Shown: positions 29,390 to 38,300 of the stretch, piece after piece
Layout: the number at the start of each line of letters is the position of its first letter
Position numbering within the stretch: position 1 is the first letter of the stretch
Origin: Streptomyces diastatochromogenes
Lineage (GTDB): Bacteria; Actinomycetota; Actinomycetes; Streptomycetales; Streptomycetaceae
NCBI GenBank assembly: GCA_026913215.1
Contig: JAPTYK010000001.1
Span: forward strand, 7,254,001 to 7,318,000
DNA length: 64,000 nucleotides
Direction of reading: 5' to 3'
Notes under the pieces: model-generated
Databases searched by the model: none
The model's input: only the letters and a program-made list of their open reading frames with translations
Told to the model about the DNA's origin: nothing
Translations under genes and position numbers: made by a program

Positions 29390-30405
29390 ATGACACCGGG
29401 ACCCGAGTTCACAGAAGCCATGGAAATCATTCCAGCCGAGGGCCGCCGGCTCCCGCCCCACCGCCTCCTCCGCCACCTCCGCCGCCCCTCCTCCGGGAGT
29501 GCGGACGAACCGGCCGCTGCCCGGCACGGCCGACCGAGCCGACGCAGCCGCCTGCGGGCGACCCCCGCGACAGCAGACCGGCGGCGAGGAACAGTCGGGC
29601 AAGAGCGGCGGATGCTCCTCCTCCGGTGACAAGACCCCGTCTCCTACGTCTATGCCATCGGCCGCGTCGAACCCCGGTTCCCCAGCATCGGCGTGGAGAA
29701 GGAGTTCGCCCAGGCGGTGGGACGGAGCGACACCGCCGGGCAGACGGACAGGCAGGCCATGCGGTCGGTCCTCGAAGCTTCGGCCACCAGGTATCTCGCC
29801 CGGCAGATCTGCTGGGTGTTCAGCATCGAAGGGCTCGACTGCTACATCCTGGCGCCCCGGGACCCGGCGGACTACAGCATGCTGATCGACGCCGTCCGGC
29901 CGGAACCGAGGGCGCCGACGTCGACGTGGTGATCGGCATGCTCGGTCCCAGCGCCCCGCCACAGGTGTGCGGCGGACTGGCCGTACCGATGGTCGCCTTC
30001 GACCAGCTGTACTCCTTCAGCCGTGAGGAACTCATCGACGGCATTCCCCGCCCCGAAGGCCAGCGCGAGGACACGTTCCGGGATTCGGCCGGCGAACTCT
30101 TCGACCTCATCGGACAGGTGGCCGACAACGCCGGCGCCACCGACGAGCACCGGGCGCTGAACTACCTCGCGGTGCGCTACCACGGCATCTACGCGAAGGC
30201 CGCCGAGGCCCACGCGGCGGAAGCGTCCCTCACCGGGGTCGAGGTCCGGCCTTCCCGGCTGAGCGGCGCCCGGAACATCATGGACGTGATCTTCTCCTAC
30301 ACGAACCGGCGGACGGACGTGGGCGAGAGGTACTTCGTCCGCGTCGACGTCACCGAAGAGTTCCCCTTCCTCCTGACGAAACTCTCGCCCTACTACGAGC
30401 GGTGA
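29390..30405 (+). CDS. PatG C-terminal-domain protein (cyanobactin protease-like), frameshifted in this sequence
   Basis: About 335 residues, ATG after CGGAGG. After a low-complexity N-terminus (frame changes near 29440-29500 and 29640) comes VYAIGRVEPRFPSIGVEKEF, then ATRYLARQICWVFSIEGLDC, YILAPRDPADYSMLIDAVRP, VDVVIGMLGPSAPPQVCGGL, VPMVAFDQLYSFSREELIDG and the end PFLLTKLSPYYER. From memory these blocks correspond to the domain that follows the protease in cyanobactin PatG. Here it is a separate protein. In patellamide synthesis PatG cleaves and macrocyclises; the role of this domain itself is unclear. A further frame change is near 29910. Confidence 0.8.
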
Positions 30406-30438
30406 CCCTCCCGGTCCAGCTCTGGTACGGAGCCCGTC

Positions 30439-30687
30439 ATGACCACACCACGATTCACCGCGGAAGCCGCGCTCACCCGAGGTGCGGCGTACACGTCGAA
30501 CCCGTCGACCGAGGAGCGATTCACCGACCGGGACCACCGCATCGTCGCCCAGAGCTGCGGCTTCTGGGAGTGGATGGCCTGCGCCGGCACGGTGGCGGGA
30601 TGCGCCCTCTCCTGCGCCGTCACCGGGTCCGAGTGCTTCGACTGCTTCAAACGAGCCGGGCGGGAGGTCTGCTACGCCTGCGTCTGA
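30439..30687 (+). CDS. Cys-rich small peptide, candidate RiPP precursor 1
   Basis: 82 residues. The N-terminal half (MTTPRFTAEAALTRGAAYTS) has no Cys. The FTAEA-L motif resembles a conserved start I associate with small uncharacterised peptides. From residue 38 there are eight Cys: VAQSCGFWEWMACAGTVAGC, then ALSCAVTGSECFDCFKRAGR and EVCYACV. The leader-core division, the position 34 bp after the PatG-domain gene and the partner peptide downstream support a precursor role. A small secreted or metal-binding protein is an alternative. Confidence 0.7.
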   Translation: MTTPRFTAEAALTRGAAYTSNPSTEERFTDRDHRIVAQSCGFWEWMACAGTVAGCALSCAVTGSECFDCFKRAGREVCYACV

Positions 30688-30710
30688 ACCCACCTTCCCA
30701 GGAGAACGCC

Positions 30711-30989
30711 ATGGGCATACCAGGATTCGACGTACTTCCGTCGAGACAGAGCAAACAGATTCTCGGACCCGGAACACAGCTGATTCCACGGTCTTCAGGC
30801 GACAACGTCGCTCCTCAGACGTACCCGGCGCAATGCCAATACGCCCAGGGGTTCACCAAAACGGCCTGCTACGGCGTCGTCATGACGTGCCAGGACTGCT
30901 GCAAGCAGTGGAACTTCCAGCAGTCGCAGTACGTCGACGTCTGCGGATCCAGCTATGTCTGCGGTGCCTGCTTCGGCTTCGACTGGTAG
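30711..30989 (+). CDS. Cys-rich small peptide, candidate RiPP precursor 2
   Basis: 92 residues, ATG behind CCAGGAGAA. N-terminal 41 residues lack Cys (MGIPGFDVLPSRQSKQILGP). The C-terminal part again has eight Cys: QCQYAQGFTKTACYGVVMTC, QDCCKQWNFQQSQYVDVC and GSSYVCGACFGFDW. It shares with the upstream peptide the eight-Cys count and Cys-free leader but little sequence, so the two may form a pair modified by the same enzymes. No signal peptide. Function not known. Confidence 0.7.
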   Translation: MGIPGFDVLPSRQSKQILGPGTQLIPRSSGDNVAPQTYPAQCQYAQGFTKTACYGVVMTCQDCCKQWNFQQSQYVDVCGSSYVCGACFGFDW

Positions 30990-31083
30990 AGGCCGGCCCC
31001 GTGATCGACTCACCCGCATGCTGGTCGCAGCCCGTCGTCGACGGCTGCGACCAGCCCGACTGCCTGAAAGCGAGGTGCCGAAC

Positions 31084-31458
31084 ATGCTCGCCATGCAGTT
31101 CCTGTCCCTGAAGTGCAACAGAACGAGCCAGGGGGCGGGTGCGGACGAGATCTATATGGTCGTGAACGGGCACCGCGCATCGGCTCCGGAGGCGCCCGAT
31201 TTCTGGTCGATGGACGACGGGGATTCCGTCGGCCTGAACTTCTTCAACAGCGGCTTCCCTCCCGGGGTTCCGGAAACGCGATTCACCATCACGTTGATGG
31301 AAGAAGACACTTTCGAGGACGACGACCTCGGGACCGTCTCGTTCACGGTGAACGACTTCGACTGGTTCGACGACTTCTGGAACAAGATCCGCGAACTGAA
31401 GTTCACCGGGAACGACGCCGACTACTCGCTCTTCTACAAGTTCTCGGACGTCCTGTGA
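31084..31458 (+). CDS. C2-like beta-sandwich protein of unknown function
   Basis: Intact, 124 residues. Opens MLAMQFLSLKCNRTSQGAGA, then DEIYMVVNGHRASAPEAPDF, TRFTITLMEEDTFEDDDLGT and VSFTVNDFDWFDDFWNKIRE. Alternating strands with acidic loops (EEDTFEDDD) suggest a C2-type fold that could bind calcium. I recall similar single domains in actinobacteria without known function. It is last in the plus-strand run from the subtilase and meets DinB head to head. Role in the peptide locus is inferred from position only. Confidence 0.6.
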   Translation: MLAMQFLSLKCNRTSQGAGADEIYMVVNGHRASAPEAPDFWSMDDGDSVGLNFFNSGFPPGVPETRFTITLMEEDTFEDDDLGTVSFTVNDFDWFDDFWNKIRELKFTGNDADYSLFYKFSDVL

Positions 31459-31468
31459 GTCCTCCGGC

Positions 31469-32056
31469 TCACCGGGCCTCGATCGACGCGGCCGACCTGG
31501 CTGCCCGCTCGATCTTCGCGTAGTGGGCCGCACGGGCCTCCTCGTCGACCGGCTTCGCGTGTTCGGCGCGCAACCCGGTCCGGCCGTCGAGACCCTCGCG
31601 CAGGATGTCGGCGTGCCCGGCATGCCGGACGGTCTCACTGAGGACATGGGTCATGACGGCGAACAGGTTCGTGTTGGGGCAAGGCTCCACCCACCACGGC
31701 ACGTGGCCGGGGGCGTCGAGGGAAAACTCCTCGATCGTGGCGTCCGAGTGCTTCCACGTGCGCCGGTAGAACTCGATGATCTGATCACGGGTCTCGTCCT
31801 CGGCCGCCCACTGATCGCTGCCGTCGGAGTCCTGCCACCGGCACAGCGGTTCCGGCGAAGGCCGCCCGAAGACCTCGCCGAAGTACCTGGCCTCGATGGT
31901 GGCCACGTGCTTGACCAGGCCGAGGAGATTGGTCCCGGTCGCCGTCAGAGGCCGGCGGACGTCGTACTCGGACAAGCCGTCGAGCTTCCAGAGCAGCGCC
32001 TCACGGTCCCGCCGCAGCCTTCCGTACAGGTTGTCCTTCGCGAATTCATCGATCAT
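31469..32056 (-). CDS. DinB/DUF664 family protein
   Basis: Intact, about 195 residues from Met at 32056 (MIDEFAKDNLYGRLRRDREA); a GTG at 32074 is an alternative start. The four-helix bundle shows the metal His in LLGLVKHVATIEARYFGEVF and the His pair in ETVRHAGHADILREGLDG, the full three-His site of DinB-like thiol-dependent proteins. Streptomyces has many copies; they may act as thiol transferases or hydrolases using mycothiol. It faces the peptide operon convergently and is probably unrelated to it. Confidence 0.88.
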   Translation of the reverse strand: MIDEFAKDNLYGRLRRDREALLWKLDGLSEYDVRRPLTATGTNLLGLVKHVATIEARYFGEVFGRPSPEPLCRWQDSDGSDQWAAEDETRDQIIEFYRRTWKHSDATIEEFSLDAPGHVPWWVEPCPNTNLFAVMTHVLSETVRHAGHADILREGLDGRTGLRAEHAKPVDEEARAAHYAKIERAARSAASIEAR

Positions 32057-32159
32057 GCGGCACGAGCCTGCCACGGACTGCTCGCGGCCTCAAGATTCCG
32101 TAGACGTGAGCGATCCCGTACGCGTGGGCGCGGATCTGGGGCTCGTCGGAGCTTCGGAG

Positions 32160-33077
32160 CTAAGGGGTGGCGAGGCCGATCGCCGCCACGGTGTCGTTGC
32201 CCGTGTTGGCGACGTAGAGGCGGTCGCTGTGGGGCTCGAAGGCCAGGCCCTCCGGCTGGGGGCCCACCGAGAGGGTGGCGGTCACGCTGGTGGACAGGGA
32301 GTCGATCACCTGGATCGTGCCGTCGGGATGGGTGACGTAGGCGTTGCCCCGGGAGTCGACCGTGACGTCGTGGGGGCTCGCGGAGACGTCGATGTCGGAG
32401 ACGTCGCCGGTGACGGCATCGATGAGGGACACCGTGTCGGAGCCGGAGTTCGTGACGTAGACGCGCTGTCTCTGGGCGTCGACCGCGATGCCGGTGGGCT
32501 GCTGTCGCACCGGGACGGTCTCGATGACCTCGTTGGTCGCCGGGTCGATCACCGACACCGCGTCGAAGTCGGGGCGGGTGACGTACACGCGGTGGTTCAT
32601 CGGATCGACCGCCACCCCGAAGGAGTTGAGGACGTCGATGAAGTCATGGGCGAAGGGGAGCGGGTCGCCGCTGATGTGGACGATCGACATCCTGTCGCCC
32701 AGGCGGTTCGTCACGTAGGCGCGGCTCAGGATGTGATCGACCGCCACCCTGGTCGCCCTGACGGGCGGGCCGGGCGCGCCTTCCAGACCGATGGTGGCGA
32801 CAACGGTGTTGAACGGGTCGATCAACGACATGGTGTTGTCTCCGCCGTTGGTCACGCAGACGCCGAACTGGGGATCGGTCGACACGCTCTCCGGGCGCAA
32901 TCCGACGCCGATGGTCGCACTCACCGTGTTCGTCGGGGAATCGATCACCGAAACGGTGCCGGAGCCGCTGTTGGTGACGAAAACGTGGTCGTGGACATCC
33001 ACCGCCACACCGACCGGATTCGCTCCCACCGGAATGCTGGCCACGACGCTCAGTTGTTCATTTCCGGGTACGTTCAT
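32160..33077 (-). CDS. YncE-like seven-bladed beta-propeller protein
   Basis: Intact, 305 residues from ATG at 33077 (MNVPGNEQLSVVASIPVGAN). Repeating blade motifs with YVTN or FVTN cores are spaced about 42 residues: VFVTNSGSGTVSVIDSPTN, AYVTNRLGDRMSIVHISG, VYVTRPDFDAVSVIDPATN, VYVTNSGSDTVSLIDAVTG, YVTHPDGTIQVIDSLS, LYVANTGNDTVAAIGLATP. No signal peptide, unlike secreted YncE proteins. It lies inside the candidate peptide locus, divergent from the Cys-rich precursor. A cytoplasmic scaffold role is possible but unsupported. Confidence 0.85.
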   Translation of the reverse strand: MNVPGNEQLSVVASIPVGANPVGVAVDVHDHVFVTNSGSGTVSVIDSPTNTVSATIGVGLRPESVSTDPQFGVCVTNGGDNTMSLIDPFNTVVATIGLEGAPGPPVRATRVAVDHILSRAYVTNRLGDRMSIVHISGDPLPFAHDFIDVLNSFGVAVDPMNHRVYVTRPDFDAVSVIDPATNEVIETVPVRQQPTGIAVDAQRQRVYVTNSGSDTVSLIDAVTGDVSDIDVSASPHDVTVDSRGNAYVTHPDGTIQVIDSLSTSVTATLSVGPQPEGLAFEPHSDRLYVANTGNDTVAAIGLATP

Positions 33078-33201
33078 TACTGCATCACCTTCGTGATCCA
33101 GTGGCCTGGAGGGTGCAGTTGCCGTCAACCGAGGGATGTTCCATTATGGACATGATTCTTGAGCCCCGTCGAATCACATGCCTCTCCGGGAGGCGAAGAT
33201 C

Positions 33202-33969
33202 ATGGCCCACGATGACCACGGGCGCCGTGAATCGCGTCCGTCGCACCACGAGCGGCCTCAGGATCCGCACGTCGAGCGGGTGGCTCCGGACCCTTCACAG
33301 CCCGCTCAGCGGGGAATAACCCTTCGGGGTCTCTGGGGGGAGAGCGATCGAGAAGGGTTCCGACGGCTCTACTTCACCCGAAATCTTGACCAGTTCGCCG
33401 AGTTCCTCGCCGAGGACGTCCTGTACACCGAGCCGGTGCCCGCGGACCAGCCGCCCTTCGTGGGGCTCGACGCGACGAGTGCGACGATCAGGAAGGGGGC
33501 GGACATCGAGTACAGCAGGATCAGGCGGGCCGAGGAGACACCGGACGAGTTCGACTTCGACGTACGCGCCGCTCCGGGAAACGTCCCGGTTCCCGTGGGG
33601 TGGACAGGGACCGAATACGCCTGCGCACCGAATACGAGTCCCCCCTGCTACACCGGCCCCACGCAGGTCGGCTGCATGACGACCCCGGAATGGCCGACCT
33701 GTGGCTCCACCTGTCACGGGGCGACGTGCGAGGGGTACGGGACGTGCGGCACCTGCCCGCAGACGTGCCCCAACACGTGCCAGACCTGCCAGACGCAGTG
33801 CGCCCAGCACACCTGCCAGCAGACCTGTCAGACCTGCTACACGAACTGCGCCCAGCACACGTGCGGCGACGTGACCTGCCAGACGTGCAACCAGCACACC
33901 TGCCCCGCGGTCTGCATCCCGGTGCCGACGCAGGGGTTCTGCCTCACCCATTCACAGGAATGCTGGTGA
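33202..33969 (+). CDS. Large Thr-Cys ladder protein, candidate class I lanthipeptide precursor
   Basis: Intact, 255 residues, ATG behind GGGAGGCGAAG. Residues 1-140 have no Cys: a polar start, then LRGLWGESDREGFRRLYFTR, NLDQFAEFLAEDVLYTEP and DEFDFDVRAAPG. The last resembles the FxLD leader motif of some actinobacterial class I lanthipeptides, and RNLDQF echoes FNLD. Residues 141-254 hold 23 Cys, 15 of them directly preceded by Thr, in runs such as TCPQTCPNTCQTCQTQCAQH. Two AQHTC blocks and several QTC units indicate internal duplication. LanC starts 4 bp downstream and LanB next, so this is the expected substrate. A metal-binding Cys protein is the alternative. Confidence 0.8.
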   Translation: MAHDDHGRRESRPSHHERPQDPHVERVAPDPSQPAQRGITLRGLWGESDREGFRRLYFTRNLDQFAEFLAEDVLYTEPVPADQPPFVGLDATSATIRKGADIEYSRIRRAEETPDEFDFDVRAAPGNVPVPVGWTGTEYACAPNTSPPCYTGPTQVGCMTTPEWPTCGSTCHGATCEGYGTCGTCPQTCPNTCQTCQTQCAQHTCQQTCQTCYTNCAQHTCGDVTCQTCNQHTCPAVCIPVPTQGFCLTHSQECW

Positions 33970-33973
33970 CGGA

Positions 33974-35360
33974 ATGTCAGCTGCGAGGGGGTCCAGGACG
34001 GCGGCTCCTTACCCGAGGGGCGGAGCCGACACCGTCCCTGCCCCGCTGCTGAACGCCTCCTGTGCGGAACGGGCCACGGCGACCGGACTGCGCGTCATGG
34101 AGAACGTACGCGTCTCCGGGCGCGTGGCGGCGGCCCTCACCAACGCGGAGGCGCAAACCGCCTTCCCCCTGGCCACGGAGTGGACGCCGTGGGGACTCGC
34201 CGCCGGGGACGTCGGACTCGCCCTCGTCTGCGGGTACTTCGACGAGTGCTTCCCGGAGCGGGGGTGGGACGTCGAGGCGCATCACCACCTGACCGCCGCT
34301 GCCGCGACACTTCCGTCCCTGTGGCGCGGCTCGGTCTCTCCCTCGCTGTTCGAAGGACTGGGCGGTCTCGCTTTCGTCACGCGTCGCCTGTCGCGGGGCG
34401 GCAGCCGGTACCAGAGCCTGACGCGGGCGGTCGAGGCGCTCCTTTTTCCGCGGGTCGCCGCACTCGTCCGCTCGATGGACGTGCGGACGTCGGGGCGACG
34501 CGACGTGGGCCGCTTCGACGTCATCTCGGGTGCGGCGGGCGTCGGTGCCGCGTTCCTGCCGGAGGAACCCCGGAAGGACGACGGGGACCGGCGGCAGGTC
34601 CTCTCGTCACTCCTGCGCGCGCTCATCCGCATGGTGGAGGACCCCGACGGACTGTCCCTCTGGTACACGCCGGCCCGTCTCATCGGTGACGAGAACATGG
34701 TGCGCGCCTACCCGTACGGCGTGCTCAACTGCGGTCTCGCCCACGGCCTGCCGGGCCCCCTGGCACTGCTGGCCCTCGCCCTGGAGAACGAGGTACGGGA
34801 GCCGGGGCTCCCGAGGCCGTCGCCTCCTTGGCCGGTCTGCTCCTGGACCTGCGGGTGGACGCGGAGGGCGGCTGGCCCTCGATGATTCCGCTCACGGCCG
34901 ACGGGCGCCTCGGCCCGCGCGAGCCGAGCCGGACGGCCTGGTGCTACGGCACGCCCGGCGCCGCCAGGGCGCTCTGGCTGGCCGGCCGGGCGCTGCGCCG
35001 CGCCGATCTGTGCGCCAAGGCCACCGAGGCGATGAGAACGGCCCTGACGCGCCCCGTGCCCCAGCGGGGTGTGGACGCGCCGACCTTCTGCCACGGGATC
35101 GCGGGGCTGCTGCAGGTGACGCTGCGTTTCGCGGACGACACCCGCGAGGAGTTCTTCGTCCGGCAGGCCGAGGAGCTGACCGGACAACTGCTCGCCCTGT
35201 ACGACCCCGACAGCCTCCTGGGCTACCGGGACCGGGAGCCCGGAGACCACTTCGTCGACCGGCCCGGACTGCTGACCGGGGCCCCGGGGTCGCCGCGGTG
35301 CTGCTGGCCGCGGGCACCGGAGCGGTGCCTTCCTGGGACCGGGCTTTCCTCCTCGCCTGA
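33974..35360 (+). CDS. LanC-like lanthipeptide cyclase, frameshifted in this sequence
   Basis: About 460 residues; ATG 4 bp after the precursor stop, with an internal ATG at 34097 (MENVRVSGRVAAALTNAEAQ) as alternative start. LanC blocks: DVGLALVCGYFDECFPERGW, SLFEGLGGLAFVTRRLSRGG, NCGLAHGLPGPLALLALALE. After a frame change at 34810-34812 (CCC for CCCC) come RTAWCYGTPGAARALWLAGR and VDAPTFCHGIAGLLQVTLRF. The Cys of WCYGTPG and Cys-His of FCHGIAG are the three zinc ligands that activate substrate thiols. A last frame change near 35290 gives the end GAVPSWDRAFLLA. Catalyses thioether ring closure after LanB. Confidence 0.88.
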
Positions 35361-35385
35361 CCGGACTCCGAAGGGAGCCGCGCTG

Positions 35386-38300
35386 ATGACCCGACCGGCT
35401 CTGAAAGGCGGCGCCCGCCCCGTACGGGAAGCGGGCGCGGCGACGGGCCGGTACGCCGCCGTGGACCCGGTGCTGCTCAGGGCGCCCGTCCTGCCCGCCG
35501 AGACCTGCACGCTGCTCGGCTCGTCCGCCTTCTCCACGGCGGAGGCCACCGGCTCCCTCCTGCCCGATGACCCCTGGATCCGCAGCGCGCTCGTGGTGGG
35601 CAGCGGCGATCTGTTCCACGCGCTGGCGCACCCGAAAGCACCGGCCCGCCCCCAAGCACCGGCGCGCCCCCAAGTACCGGCACGTCCGAAAGCGCCGGAA
35701 CGCCCCCACGTACCGGAACATCCCCAAGCGTCGGCGCACCCGGAAGACGGCGGAGCGCGAGCGCAGCGGCTGCGCGGCAAGATGATGCGCTATCTCATCC
35801 GCATGTCCACGCGGCCCACTCCCTACGGGATGTTCGCCGGCGTCTCCGTGGCCAAGTGGGGTGCGGCCACCGACCTTTCGATCGTCCCCGGACACCCCGC
35901 CACCCGGACGCGCCCGGACATGGAGTGGCTCCTCCAGCTGGTCTTCACCCTTGAATCGGCCCTGCCCGTCCGCAGGCATCTGAGCTATCTGACGCACCCC
36001 TGCGTGTTCGAGCGGTGCGGCCGCTTCTTCCTCGACGAGCCCGCACCGGGATCACGGGCGGCGGCGGGCCCGCGCTCCGGCTTCTCCGTGGGGGCCGGCG
36101 GGGCCGTACGGCGTGCGCTGACCGAGGCCCGCGACGGCGTGACCCACACGGACCTGACGCGCGTCCTGGGGGAGCTCCCCGGCGCGAACCCGGAAAAGGT
36201 CGAGGCCCTCATCGAGCACCTCTGGGAGCACACCCTTCTGCTGACGGACCTCCGGCCGCCCCTCACCGTCGCCCAACCGGCGCGCTACCTGATGGACCGG
36301 CTCCGCGACGTGCCGGCCGCGCGGGAGACCCGAGGGCACCTGGGACGGCTGCTGGCGGCCATGGCCCGGTGGGACGGCCTCGCGATCGAACGGCGGACCG
36401 AGAGCTACCAGGAGCTGGGGGACCTCGCCCAGGCCGTCGACAGGGCCGCGGAGCGACTGACCGGGACACCGGTGCCGAACGGCTCCGGCGGTGCCGGCGG
36501 ATCCGGGGCCAAAGGCTCTCCGCGCCATCCGGCGCAGGTCGATCTGGCGCTCCGGCTGGGCGGCGAGAGGATCAGCCGCCTCGTCGGGGAAGAGGCGGCA
36601 CGAGCGGCGGAGACCCTTCTGCGGTTGAGTCCCTGGCCTTCCGGCACACCGCTGCTGGCGGCCTACCGGCAGGCCTTCGAGCATCGCTACGGCACCGGCC
36701 GCGAGGTGCCCCTCCTCGAACTGCTCAGCGCCGATTTCGGACTGGGACCCCCCTCGGCCTTCCCCGCCGCCGGCCCGGCGGGCGGACGCAACCACCTCGT
36801 GCGCCACCGGACGCTGCGCGACCTGGCCCTGGACGCGCTCCGGGAAGGACGGACCGCCGTCGAGCTGACGGACGACCTGATGGAACGACTGCGGACCTCC
36901 TCGCCGGACACCCGTTTCCCCCGCTCCCTGGACCTGGCGGTCTTCGTCCTCGCGACGTGCCCCGAGGCCGTCGACCAGGGAGACTTCCGCCTCGTGGTCG
37001 GCCCCAACTTCGGTGCGACAGCGGCGGGCCGGAACGCCGCGCGTTTCGCGGGGGTGCTCGGACCGGAAGCCACCGCCGCCCTGCGCCGCCTGGCATCGGC
37101 CGAAGCGCAAGGGTCCGGACGGCTGTGGGCGGAGGTGTCCTACCTGCCGGAGCGACTGCGATCGGCGAACGTGGTGGTGCGCCCCCTGGTGCGCAGCCAT
37201 GAGATCGCCGTGGGCACCACCCCCGGCGCACCCCCGGAACGCGTTGTTCCGCTGGGTGAGCTGACGGTGGTGGTCCGGGACGGACGGCTCCGCCTCCGCT
37301 GGCCCGCACGGGACGTGGACGTCCTCGCCTGCTCCAGCCACATGCTCAACAGCCTGCAGGCACCCACCGTGTGCCGGTTCCTGGAGGACCTACGGCTTCA
37401 GGACTGCGCGCAGCCGTGCGGCTTCGACTGGGGACCCGTGGGCGACTTCCCGTTCCTGCCCCGCGTCGAACGGGGCGCACCGTCCTGTCCCCGCCCAATG
37501 GCGCCCGGGTCACCGCCTGGCCTGTCCCGCCGAGGACTTCGCCCGCACGCTGGACACCTGGAAGCGGCAGTGGCGGGTGCCCCGCCACGTCTACCTGACG
37601 GAAGGGGACAACCGGCTGCTCCTCGACCTGGACGAGCCCGGCCAGGCCGAACACCTCCGGACGGCTTGCGAGGCGGCCCCGGAGGCGACCCTGCTCCAAG
37701 AAGCCCTCCCCGCCGTCTCCGACGCCTGGCTGCCGGGCCCCCACGGCCGCCATGTGGTCGAGCTGATCGTGCCTCTGACCCTGCGGAACCCCGAGGACGA
37801 GCCGGACGGCACCCGTGCCCCTCGCGGCGCCGAGCCGGACGGCACCCGTTCCCCCACGGCCCCGGGCCGCGCGGCACGACGTGGCGTCCCGCCGACCGCC
37901 TGCGGCCTCCCGGCAGCGACTGGTCGTTCGCGAAGATCTACTGCCCGGAAGTGTTCGCGCAAGACCTCCTCACCCGTGACATCGCGCCGTTCTCCCGCGC
38001 CGCGATCGCCGGCGGCCTGGCGGACGACTGGTTCTTCATCCGCTACGCGGACCCCGACTTCCACCTGCGTCTGCGTTTCCGAGGAGACCCCGAGAACCTG
38101 CGGGCGGGACTCGTCCCCCACCTGTCCGCCTGGGCCTCCGGCCTCATGGCCTCCGGACTGTGCACGCGGCTGAGCCTGGACACCTACGAACGCGAGGTCG
38201 ATCGCTACGGCGGACCGGAAGGCATCGACGTGGCGGAGGCGGTCTTCGCCGCCGACAGCGTCACCGCGGTCGACCTGCTCCGGCTTGACGCGGACCGGGG

